Part shown: one piece after another, positions 11,933 to 22,430 of the stretch
Position numbering within the stretch: position 1 is the stretch's first letter
How the letters are laid out: each line of letters starts with the position of its first letter
DNA from: Mycteria americana
Lineage: Eukaryota; Chordata; Aves; Ciconiiformes; Ciconiidae
Reading direction: 5' to 3'
Assembly (NCBI RefSeq): GCF_035582795.1
Contig: NC_134365.1
Coordinates: 38,916,135-38,980,134 of the forward strand
DNA: 64,000 nucleotides
Program-made: the position numbers and the translations under genes
Notes under the pieces: model-generated
Database searches by the model: none
The model's input: only the letters and a program-made list of their open reading frames with translations
Told to the model about the DNA's origin: nothing

Positions 11933-13799
11933 ACCCTGACACTGTACTTCATCCGGTGACCCCACCAGAATCTTGAGAGCCCCAGCCTCTTCTAAAGCCC
12001 TTGGGGACTCACTGAGCTTTTAAAACACTGAGTCCTTTACCTATCTACATATCTTAATGTCTGTTTATCTTTCTACCTATGCATTGTATCTCTTTAAGCA
12101 TAAGAAACGAATTTTTGGTTCTCACATTGAGAAGAGTGAAGAGGAGTTGTGTCAGGTGGTCCCAGACCTCTTAACTTTTGATAGAGGTGATTGTATTTAA
12201 AAATATAGTTAGACATCATATATCCATCGACATCAGTAGAACTCAACTGTTTCCTGGCAGTTGGGACATAGCGAAAGACGTCTGCCTGGCTTACTGCAGC
12301 TGTTTCGCATGGAATAAAACCGTGACCTGCTATGCCTTTCATGTGGAAGTGGCAATATAGGGTCAGAAAATGAGATTTTTCTGAGAAAAAAAAAATCAAA
12401 ATGCATGTATTTCTTTTTCTGAACCTTCAGGTGTTCCCCTGAAAACCATAAAAATGGAACATTGAAAATTACCTCTTCCCCTACACCTCTAAGTTGCATT
12501 TTCCCAAAACTTGAAATACTGTGCAAGAGACTTACACACACGTTTTTCAGCAGAACCTCCTTGATCAGCTTTCACAGAAGACCCACAATGATTCATTTTG
12601 ACCACACAAGTCAAATGAAACCAACCGTAGGAAGTTTTACTCATCTCCAAATCCTGTAGACCTGCTTCAGACTGCAAATGCCTCCTTCTTGATGGAGTTG
12701 GGTAGCAGCAAGAGTCATACAGTCAGCCAGTGTCTCCAGGAGCTGGGTGCACCATCCTAGGGCACAGGAATTGAAAGAAACTAGATCAGAGCATCGAATC
12801 TGGATCCCTCAGTCCAAAGAGCAACTGTCTGAGTGGGTTATTCCACTAAGATAGCTCCTGCCATTCTTTTAATATTCAGTCACCCAGCAGGAAACGGAAT
12901 AGTTTTTAAGTCTTCATGAAAACAATGGTATATTTATCTCAGACTTAATCAACAAAGGAAAAGAAGGATGCTACAAGGGTAAGCTATTCAAACATAAGTG
13001 TAATGTTGGATGTCAAACAATAGCATATTGTAAGTAATACCAAAAAAGGTTTACTCCTATAGCAACATTTAGGGAAAACATATGATAACAATAAAAACGA
13101 TTTCCACAACCTTTTCACCACTTGTTCCATGTGGGAACGATAAGTGATACTCCTGCTCTACATTTTTAAAGAAATATTCCTTGCAAATTATACATTACAA
13201 GCTTTGTGCACTGAGCCTCTATTGTGCGTGTGTTCTCCGTTATTACTTTTCTGGAACATGAATTGTATTATGAACACCGGTGTGTAAACTCCACTTGGGC
13301 TCATTTAAAGCCATTTCAAGGGGCTATTTCTAGCCCTGAGATCTACCAGAATTAAGGGAACGGTTCGGTTTTGAGTCATCTTCCCCTTGTTGCCATTTGA
13401 GCACAAATATTCCAATTTGTTCTTTTTTAAATCAACACCGGATGAGACCATTAAATAATATACATTCGTTAAACAGATCGTGGTCATGATCTGCATCAAG
13501 GCACTGCCAAGAACATATATATGTGTGTTATTGCTCAGTTCTGTGCTCTGGCTTACATTTTTAAGCCTGCGTCAATTCACAGCAATAGTTTTGCAGCCAG
13601 AAGAAAGTGGGTGAGCAATGGATTTTATTTTATTAAAGGATTCCTCCAGCGGCAAGACACATGCCTCTATCAGTAGGCTCAACAAGCAGAAATATTACAG
13701 TGTCTTGCATTTCCATGCTTTTCATCAGAAGACCACAAAAGCTTTTGCAAACCCGGATTACATCAGTCATTGCTACAGCCCTTAAAAGAGGTAAAAGTG
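11933..13799. other. Intergenic, no gene recognised
   Basis: AT-rich noncoding DNA. A stretch near 12.78-12.85 kb faintly resembles a MIR-type SINE but is too diverged to call. Confidence 0.4.
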
Positions 13800-13990
13800 T
13801 ACGATGGCTCTGGTACAGATGGCTAAACTGATGCAAAGAGAGCTTGAAGGCATGATTATATGAGCTGCAATCACACCTTTGATGGCAGCATGGACGTAAA
13901 GACTTGCTCCAGATCACACAGTCAAACCGTGGCAAAGCTTGACACGAAATCAACAGCAACTCCTTTGTTCTAGTCTGGCCTCCTTGGGCT
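13800..13990 (-). repeat. Ancient MIR/CORE-type SINE, minus strand
   Basis: Read on the plus strand, the segment follows the reverse complement of a MIR-like SINE: 'CTAAACTGATGCAAAGAGAG', then 'GACTTGCTCCAGATCACACA', a 'GTGGCAAAGCTTGACACG' block, and an 'AGTCTGGCCTCC' end. These correspond to the familiar MIR blocks around AAACTGAGGCACAGAGAG and CTTGCCCAAGGTCACACAG. Divergence is high and there is an internal length difference. Confidence 0.5.
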
Positions 13991-16900
13991 GGGTTTCATT
14001 ATGCTGCTTTCCTCATATCCCTTTCTCTTAAATACTGGACTAGATCAGACAATGAGATTTTTATGAAATGTAAAGTCTTCTTCTCCACTCCCTAAATCAT
14101 TTTTAAAAGAGGGATGGTTCAGTGATCCTATCTCGTGTTACTAGCCTGCCCTCACATTTCAATTAACAAGGCTGTTGTTTCTTTCTGCTTGTTCCTGTAT
14201 TTCATGTTGCCAAAAATAGCTTTTAAATATGAGATTTTTGCCTACACAAAAAGCAGCAACTTTGGCAGAGCAGAAAAGCACAAAGACAGAGAGAGGTGGT
14301 ATTTTACTCCTCCACTTTTCTTTCCTCTTCATCGCTCTCGGAGTTATACCCAGGTTTATCTGAAGCTGGGGAGTGTAAAGGAGCCTAGGCTTCGTTGTTG
14401 TAACATTGCTTTCTATGTTGCCTTTTTTATTTAAGATTTTGAGCTTCAAATCAAAGCCACACATTTGCAAGTGGCCAGACTTAAGTGCCCCTTAGCCTTT
14501 CCCAGCCTGAGGTAGTCTGGCAAAAGTATGTCCTTCGCACTAGGCTGTTTTTACTGGTTTATTTTTAAATTCAGAGTTGATAAAGTGTCAATTTTTCTTC
14601 TACTGTAAATCAAGATCCCTAGTCTTTGGAATTAACTCCAAATTGTTGGTCTGGACATGAACTTCACAGTGAGTCCCTCCTCTATCCTGGCTGACATTTT
14701 CCCATTAATTTTTTTCCCTTTCATCCATTCATTGGCTGATGAGCCTATAAATACACTTCATCTGCTTTTACTTTGCTTTTTAAGTATAAACCAATACTGA
14801 ACACGTTGACTTGATTATGTCCAGAGGCAACAGCCTTGCATGTTTCTTAAGACACAGCAATAGTTTGAAACTTGACTTTCTGCTCCTTCGGTCCGTTAGG
14901 ATAATCAGTGCGTCACCTCCTCCTACACCCAGAGTAAATAGCGTCATGCAGAAGAAATGCCATCTTTGAAAAGCGATAAACACCATCGCCGCTCACAGCC
15001 AAACGGAGCAGAGGGCAGAAGAGCGCAGGAAAACGGTAAATAGTGACCAGGTGCTCCCCTGCTCCCTGCCCCGGCGTGCTCTGCAGCCTGCGGGAGTTTC
15101 CTTCCCTGGCCCCCCAGGAGACCTCTGCCCTCCCCAGTTTCTACCGCTATACAGCAACCGATTCTTTCTGGGAGGTACTGTCAATTTTACCCTCAGCCTG
15201 CCCATGCACTGACATCCCCTACCTAAATTAATGCCTCCTTCCTCTAACCTTAGTTTCCAGACACCCTTCTTGAATAGAGCCGCTCGGCTCAACTCATGCA
15301 GAGGGTTAAAACCCCTACGAGGATCCCGAGAGATTTTTTCACATCTCTCTTCTCTGGCGGCAGGGGTTAGATATCTCAGTGATTTTTAAAAGGTGCAGTT
15401 TGTCGGCACCTTTGACCTTTTCCCTGGTGAGACCACCGCAGGCTCAGCTTGATCAGTGGTCGTCACCGTAGACCTGCCTGCAGCTGCAGCAGCTGGAGTT
15501 GGTCTGGCCAGCGAGCTCCAGGATGGATAATGCCCCGCACAGGCAACCCATGGCTGAGGAGCTCATGGGGTGGCAAAGCATGATGACATGGGACCAAGGT
15601 CCTCATCACTTGCAGGAGGCAGCTCCTGCCTGGGGAATGCTCCCGAAGCTGCTCCAGACAAAAACCCGCATTAGCCAGGACCCGCAACGCAAAATTGCTC
15701 AAAATGAGATCCGCCGAGTTAAGGAAAAGTTAGGCACGCCCATCTGTTGGAGTTGCCCTCTGCAGGAGGGCAGCGATGAACCGCAGGGGCCAAGCTGGAG
15801 GGATAACTCCTTGCCCAGCACAGCCACAGCCGCACCAGAACGGCACACACAGAGATAAGCTGAATGCGGCAGGCATCGGGAACGTAACGCGTACCCTGCA
15901 GTGTATTATCACAAGCTCTTCTTTTTCTTGCCTCGCTCCTGAAGCATTTTTAAAAGGAAAATCATGGGGAAGTAGCTGTCCTAAAACAAGAAATGTAAAA
16001 GCTGTAGTACATTATTCGTAAGAATTGTAGATAAGAATCAGACTGTAAAAAGTAGTTCACTTCTGACATTGATTAAAATTACATTTTGCATTACATTTAC
16101 ATACATTAAAATTACATTTTGCATTATCTTTGCTTTCCCAGATGGTTTAGCAGATTTAAATCCTTCAAAGAAGTTAAGTCTCTTGCTAGCAAACATATTG
16201 CAACAAGCTTGATCAAACGATAGCTCTGATTCTCAATACAAGTACCACAGCAAAAATAACATTCCTCCTATATCAGCAATTACAGGCAGAGAAATTGATC
16301 CAAATCCCAGAGAGATCACAGAAAGTTTACCATTGGTTACAGGGGGCTTTGGATTAGGTCCTCATTTTGTATCAGGTCCCAGCCCTGTGCAATGTATGCA
16401 TCAGGAAAGATTATTATAGCCCATCTCCAAATGAGGTTTCGCATGAAAAGCAGCAATTCAGCCTCCATGATAACAGCAATGCCGCGTACTGCTGGAATAA
16501 CAGGATGCAAAACATCCTCTTGAAAGTGCGCGAGTGCTCCTTCTCTGTTGTGAGCTTGGCAGTGTGTGTTTAAGCTGCTGCTGAGAGCTTCCCTGTAACT
16601 TTCATCAAAGGGGACATTGGGTCCTAGTTCAAGGAAATAATCTAAATCATGCCCCTTTTCAGACTAGAAAACCATAGTTGGTTTTACTTTGTTTAAATTT
16701 AATTACGTGATCTGTTTTATTCTGGTCGTGAATGGCATTAAAATAATCTATCAGTAATAAGCAAACAAATCAAAAGAGTGCAAGAAAATGAAAAACGGGG
16801 CCAAACTGCTAGAATTCCAAGATGAAATGATAAATAAATCCCCTGTCCTTACTACCAAGTTTTTGCAGATTTCAACAGAAAAGGCATATGGAGCTGAGGC

Positions 16901-18479
16901 TCTGACAGGGAGCTTGGCCCCTCTTCCCTCCACGGTACTGGAAGTTTTTTCTTCCAGCTGCTTGTCAGTATCTGTAGCACAGTGGCTTCCTTAAAAGAAA
17001 CTTTCCAAGGGAAGAAGTACTAGACTTGTGCTATTTATCTACATTTTATTGTGTGTGAAGATAACTTTGAAAGCTCCATAGCTTCTGTTGTTCCCTCCCA
17101 TTCGTGTGATCAATACAAGTTGCATTTAACTCAATCCCAGCAAAGCGAAAGGGGCACCGATGCCTTTCCCAGATAACAACAGGCCAACTTCTTTGCGGTA
17201 CCGAATTTCCATTCCCAGATTTCCCCCCCAGCAGCCTTTTCCCGCAGCATGGAGCACATGCTCTTGCCGTCACGGCTGAGCGTGGCTGCACCCCCCTCCC
17301 CATCCTCGCTTTGGTAGTTCCCCATTGAGAGGTCCCAAAAGGGACCTTCACCTATTCCCAGGACGTTGCCTTTATATTCCAATTGTTCGCTGCCTTCTTC
17401 CTCCTTCCTCGTCCCCTCTACACCTGCCATCTTTTTCCTGCCCCATTCCCCAAAGTGCTCTTGCTTTTCCATGCAGCTGCTCCCTTCCTAAACAGGCTTC
17501 CCACCACCACGACAAGGGGAGAAACTGGCACAGCTTTTGCCACCATCCCTACCCGCACAGATGCTGCCCACAGATCCCGTCACGCCTTGCAAGCCCAGGT
17601 GAGGTGTCAGGAGTGCAGTGCTGCGACGCGGTGGCACAGGGCTCTCTGCGATGCGGCTCTGAGACCTCGCCGACAGGCGTGGACACGGCTGCTAAGCCAA
17701 CCCACCAGCAGTGGGGTGCGAGGTTGGCTGCTGGTGAGAAGTAGCACAGCCATGTCATGGTGGTGGGTTCCTGGCTTCCCAAAATGCGTGATCTGAATGG
17801 GACTGCCCGTGTGAAAGAAGCTCAACTTTAACCCCAGCACTCAAACGGCAACACAGGTACGGCCACAGGATCCAGGATGCAACAGAGCATCTCTCTGGGA
17901 GAGCTCAGCTCATGTGCTTCGAGAGCGAGCACGCCTCTCCACCCAGCCCTATGCTTACCACGGTGTCCTCAGGGAGACAGTTTGGCTTTAATACATCTGT
18001 AGAGCACTTGCATGCCAATAGTGTGGCATAAACCACAGCGCTGTTCTCCAGCCGTACAATCCCAGCTCGGGAAACAGCATTAAAATCCCGTGCAGAGAGA
18101 AGGAGCGAGTGCGTTCTCCCACCGACCAGACTCCGGTTGGCCTCAGAGGGTGGGTGGATGCCAAGTCTGTGGGAAGATTAAAAACACAAAGCACCCAATA
18201 TCGATATGTTCTTGCAATATACATAGTGCAGCGGTGTGTCACCTGGCCCGGCTGCTCCATGTTATTTACAACTGCCTATGTGGCTGATTCACGTCTCCTG
18301 AAAACTCATTGCCACGGCCTTGTTTTGAGAGGAATGCAGTGTCCCACTCCCCCGGCAGCTCCTGCCGGACCTCTCCTTGTCTCCTTTATTAATTCATTCC
18401 CTGCCAAGAACAGCATGGTGATGTAATAATGAAATGTGCTTTGAAATCAACATGATATAAAGGACTTCTGCAAGGCTTC
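13991..18479. other. Intergenic, no gene recognised
   Basis: About 4.5 kb of noncoding DNA. GC-richer patches near 15.0-15.9 kb and 17.1-18.0 kb give open frames on both strands with no known domain. A short tandem duplication is listed separately. Confidence 0.45.
16072..16126. repeat. 33-bp-period tandem duplication
   Basis: A 22-bp AT-rich block at 16072-16093 recurs without mismatch at 16105-16126, giving a 33-bp period with 1.7 copies. This is a local replication-slippage type duplication. Confidence 0.85.
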
Positions 18480-18595
18480 AGGCCGGCAAAGCACTTAAAC
18501 ACACGCGTGACTTTAAGCATGTGAGCGGTAGTCCCGTTGGTTTCAACAATGCTACACATGTGCTTAAGTGCTTTGCTGGATTGGGGCCCACATTT
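18480..18595. mobile_element. Ancient palindromic MITE-like element, internally deleted
   Basis: Two inverted arms are visible: CAAAGCACTTAAACACA at 18487-18503, and TGTGCTTAAGTGCTTTG at 18559-18575, whose reverse complement is CAAAGCACTTAAGCACA (one mismatch). Inside the left arm follow 'ACTTTAAGCATGTGAGCGGT' and 'AGTCCCGTTGGTTTCAA'; the matching inner part of the right arm is missing. A long palindrome built from these blocks is common as an old repeat in turtles, crocodilians and birds; the structure suggests a non-autonomous DNA transposon. I cannot name the library entry with certainty. Confidence 0.65.
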
Positions 18596-18724
18596 GACAG
18601 ACAACTCAGGTTATGCCTTAAACAAAGAACCTCTTTGACACAGGATTTTTCGCAGAAAAACCCAGAGTTTCACGTAATCCTTGGAACCGAGCGTAGAGCC
18701 AGCGCTGAGCCCCCAGGAGCTGAT

Positions 18725-18772
18725 AGCAAGACTCCCATCGGTTTCGGTGAGGTGAGGCTTTTGCTCCGAGAT
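18725..18772. repeat. Fragment related to the same ancient repeat core
   Basis: The stretch AAGACTCCCATCGGTTTCGG followed by TGAGGTGAGGCTTTTGCTC is a degenerate version of the 'ACTCCCATTGACTTCAATGG' core with its trailing 'GTTTTGCYTGAG' block. It lies 130 bp from the palindromic element and may be part of the same old insertion. Confidence 0.3.
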
Positions 18773-19019
18773 CTGGAGCTGGGTGCACGTTGCGGCTGCT
18801 CTGCCCTTCTGACTAGGGAAAAAAATGACACCATGAGTTTTTGTCAAAGAATCGCAAATAAAAATAACCGACTTTTATTGGTTACAGGCCGTGTATGTGG
18901 TAGCTGTGCAGATTTTAGCTGTGTTATTCTTGCAGGAAAGTCTAAAGAAGTGATTCTCTTGTCTACAAATATAGACCTGTCAAGGTTGAACAGTTATGTT
19001 CAATGTCATCGTAAGCAAA
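18773..19019. other. Intergenic spacer
   Basis: Noncoding. A 167-codon open frame crosses this area, but it begins inside the palindromic repeat and matches no family that I know. Confidence 0.45.
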
Positions 19020-19295
19020 ACTGACGTTTTATTTACTCATTTGTACCACCGGAGTGTCAGCTCAGCAATGATTAAAGCTGTCAGTAGAATCAACAAATAG
19101 TGTAAAAACACCGAGCTGCCAGTCCAAGTTTCTGTTTCATTGAACATGTTAGTTTGAGTGAAGCTTTGCCTGAATGTTTTGATGGTTTTGTGGCTTATTT
19201 TCACTAATTAATTTGCTTGGCTATTATCCTCTGGAGGCAAACAACATAATTGACAAATAAAATGGCTCTCATTCATTCATTCACTCATTCCTCCA
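19020..19295. promoter_or_regulatory. Candidate conserved noncoding element
   Basis: A non-repetitive AT-rich block with clustered homeodomain-like TAAT cores (CTAATTAATTTG near 19206), ATTATCC and CATAATTGACAAAT motifs, ending in a short CATT microsatellite at about 19270-19290. The look is that of a developmental noncoding element, but conservation was not measured. Confidence 0.2.
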
Positions 19296-20074
19296 GAGGA
19301 AATCCTGCGTGACTGGTTGTGAACTTCCAGCTGATCCGTAATTTTGACCAGAACCATTTTTGTATGCTGTTCAGATTTCTGTCAAGGAGTGGGAAGTCAC
19401 CCGTCTAAAGAAGAGATTAATCCAGGTCTAAACTCAGGAAGATAACGTGCTTGAAAGAAATGACCTGTGGTGTTTACCTGTAAAGACATATGTTGCAGAG
19501 GCTGTTGGAATAGAAGTTGGCAGATTTGCCTCGGTCTGTTTATTAAAAAGGAAGAGGAAGGGAAAAGAGGGGAAACAAGGGGAAAAAACTACCCTGGCTT
19601 CTCAGACTTCTTCTCAAACCTCAAAGCTTAGCTCAGGTTGGCCTGCAAGTTTTATTGCTTTGTTCACACACAAAATTTAGCGCTGGAAGCCCTCAAAAGC
19701 CAGGTTCAGAAAAATAATTTGCTCTTGCTGCCGATGAGAGACAAGATTTTTTCCTCAATTACATGGACATAGGGTGTGATACCACTAAATCCAAGACGCG
19801 TGAAAGGACAGATATGGGGCAATTGCTCAAAATGGGTCGCCAGCGTGCTGTTCCTAGACACAGAAATAACATTGCACTCTGTGTACTCTAATATAATAGC
19901 TAGGACTTGCTGTGTGACTAGTTTTAAATCACTTGCATGACAGCTATTCACTTTCCTGATGGAGGAGCCCGTTCATAGAACTAAAGCTGCACGAGGCTTT
20001 TTACAGAAGAAAAGAAATATACTTGCTGCCGTACGTTTCTTGAGAAATTACTCAGGCAAGCAGGAAGACAATCA

Positions 20075-20125
20075 ATAAAGCAGTCCCGTTGGCATTCAGG
20101 CAGGCCTGATCCTGCAGGAGAGCAC
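20075..20125. repeat. Fragment of the same ancient repeat family
   Basis: AGTCCCGTTGGCATTCA (20083-20099) followed by GGCCTGATCCTGCAGGA matches two blocks of the sauropsid repeat family seen at 18.48 kb. Confidence 0.4.
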
Positions 20126-21659
20126 CCGTGCCTGCAGACGCAGCTCCGTTGTGCTGCTCCTGGGAGGAAAGCTCTTTGCAGGACTGCTGGCTAGCACCGC
20201 CGGCATTTGTACTTCACTTCAAGTGCCAACTTGTCGGCAGGACCTGCCCTTTTATCACAACGTTTACATTAGGCCCGGTCAAAAATAGATCGCGTAAGTA
20301 TGTCACCGAATGTCTGATGTTCACAAGCTGGTTTCCACCATGGTAGCAGATAAGAGTTCTATGGCTTCAAGTAATACCGTAAGTACCTTATGGCATTCAG
20401 AGTCAAACATTTACCCGATTCTTCTCAAAAAGTCCAGAAGCCGGGGAGAACTTCATAGCTTTTTAAAAGTCATCTTAATGCTTTTTACCGTATAAAATGC
20501 ACTTGCAGTCATTACTTGCCATGCTTATAAAATCTCCTGGAACAAATAAAAGCTATCTGTGTATCCTAAAACAGAAACCTCTCCTTTTACTTACAGAAAT
20601 TTACATAAAATTACTCCGTGTTTTCCAATTATGGAACACTTTTAATTTAAATTTCTATCCACAATCCTGCCTCACTTATATTCTTGGACCACAAAAGTTG
20701 CAATGACATTTACAACATGTAAGTGATGTTTTTGTGTTTACGGCTGAGTGTGTAAAGACACGAAGGTAGGGTCACCAAAGCTGTTTCCAAAGTAAATTTG
20801 GGTAAAGGCTGAGTACAATTTTTTTTGTTCAAGTTTCTCTTTTCCATGCAAAGTTTCAACTTTTTTCTGAAAAAAGAAAAATAGTTTTCTTCATTTTGTA
20901 CAGATAATAAAGATGATTTTTGCTGACTAGCTAAATTTGATAACAGTCTGATAGTAGTACACGTTTGTGCCAGCTATCTACATGCTAATAAAATGCCAAG
21001 GATGAGCAGCCACTGCCTTCCTCTCAGAAAACCACAGGATCCTATTCATATTAAACAGCCATTTTTCCAGCACGTCCTTTTAATATTTTTTGTTGTTGTT
21101 GTTCTTTTTTTAAAAAAAAAAAAAGAAGAAAAAACCTGGAGAAATTATTTAGTCTAGCAAATGCTCTAACAGGGCACATTGGCTTTACCTTAGGTGACCA
21201 CCTACTCGGTAGGTATGTAATGAAGCTGAAGTATCGGGGGGACAACATCTGGCAAAGGCTTGTGAATTACAATTTTCTTTTGCAAGTGGAAAACCATATC
21301 CTGCACCAGGTCTCAGTGGGGTTTAATGCTGTCAGAGCATACAAGGTTTGTTTTGATCTGTTATGGAGTAACACACATAGCTTTCAGTTCACACTAATAA
21401 CATCCCCGTGCCTGGGGTATACACCAATCCAGAGGCTACTAATTAAAGGTTAGAATTAACCAAACACAGTTCCTCTACAAAACATATGAAACTTATTAAA
21501 ACTTAAAAGTGACGGCTGGTTCTCAATATAAGCAAAGCAAAGAATGCAAGAGTATTGTGGAGGGTTATTTAAGCACATTTTATTTCAGCATATTAAAAAT
21601 TTCCTGTGTCTGCCAGTTCAGCACATAACATTTTAATGTTTCATGTGAAAACACAGCAA
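20126..21659. other. Intergenic; simple A/T tracts
   Basis: Noncoding AT-rich DNA with a small hairpin (CTTTTTTCTGAAAAAAG near 20860-20876) and a (GTT)n/T7/A13 cluster near 21088-21130. No gene was seen. Confidence 0.45.
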
Positions 21660-21860
21660 ACTTTTAAAGAATCAATTATCGGACCTGCATGTCATAAAAT
21701 AAATCCCGTTTTCAGTATTACCATAAAGCTTTTTATGTCATTTTGATCTGAAAGAGGTTTTTCAAAAGTTCACAATTTTAAAAGCGGAGCAGCACAACAG
21801 TGTTGCGAGCCACCTTTTATTTATTTTAGTTGCCAGCCGAACATTTTGGGACAAACCTCA
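21660..21860. promoter_or_regulatory. Candidate conserved noncoding element with HOX/CDX-like motifs
   Basis: Three TTTATG/CATAAA-type motifs (GTCATAAAATAAAT, CCATAAAGC and TTTTTATGTCAT) fall within about 60 bp near 21690-21740, in non-repetitive DNA. HOX13/CDX factors prefer such sites. Function is inferred from motif clustering only. Confidence 0.2.
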
Positions 21861-22189
21861 CCAATAGGAGTATTCAGACAAATGGGGTGTGTAGCAGCTA
21901 TTTCAAGCTGATGATGCCACTCCAATGAGTAAGCACAACCAGGCACTCCTGTACTAACAGGACTTGATCTACAAGCAGAAAACTCCTTTGAAATAGGGGG
22001 AGCGACGTAACCTGCTAACTTTTACCCTCTTTGCTTCCAGAAGCTAGCGCGGAGGGTATACTATGAGTGTTATGCAATTTATGTGCCCACTAGATCCTCC
22101 TATTTACATTTTTAAAATATACCCTCATTAAGCCCTCCAATGTTATCTATGATCTTTGAAGTAAAAGCTTTTGGTGCAGATAGGCTATC

Positions 22190-22430
22190 TCTGTTGGCAG
22201 AGCCTCCTTTCCTCGGCGGCGAGTGTCTTCAACATGTTGCAGCCCGTACCCTCAGCCTGATAATGTCTTCACGTGGAGCTTAATGAACTCATTACCCTTA
22301 ATGCTGTCATAACACGATAGCTTGTAAATGTACTTATTTTTAATTAGGTCTATTCAGCTGTGGGAATTGAATTATATAAGACTAATTAATTAATGTAATT
22401 GAAGACCTCGTAAGGATAGGGCTTCTCAAA
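22190..22430. promoter_or_regulatory. Candidate conserved enhancer with clustered homeodomain sites
   Basis: The block holds an E-box-like CACGTG (TTCACGTGGAG near 22270), several TAAT/ATTA cores (GCTTAATGAACTCATTA, CCCTTAATGCTG, TTTTTAATTAGG) and a dense ACTAATTAATTAATGTAATT run near 22381-22400. It is non-repetitive and looks like the long conserved noncoding elements found near developmental regulators. HMGA2 is the likely neighbouring gene. Conservation was not tested. Confidence 0.3.

Noticed and set aside
18521-19024. 167-codon plus-strand open frame
   Set aside because: It begins inside the palindromic repeat at 18.48-18.60 kb, crosses another repeat fragment, and matches no known protein.
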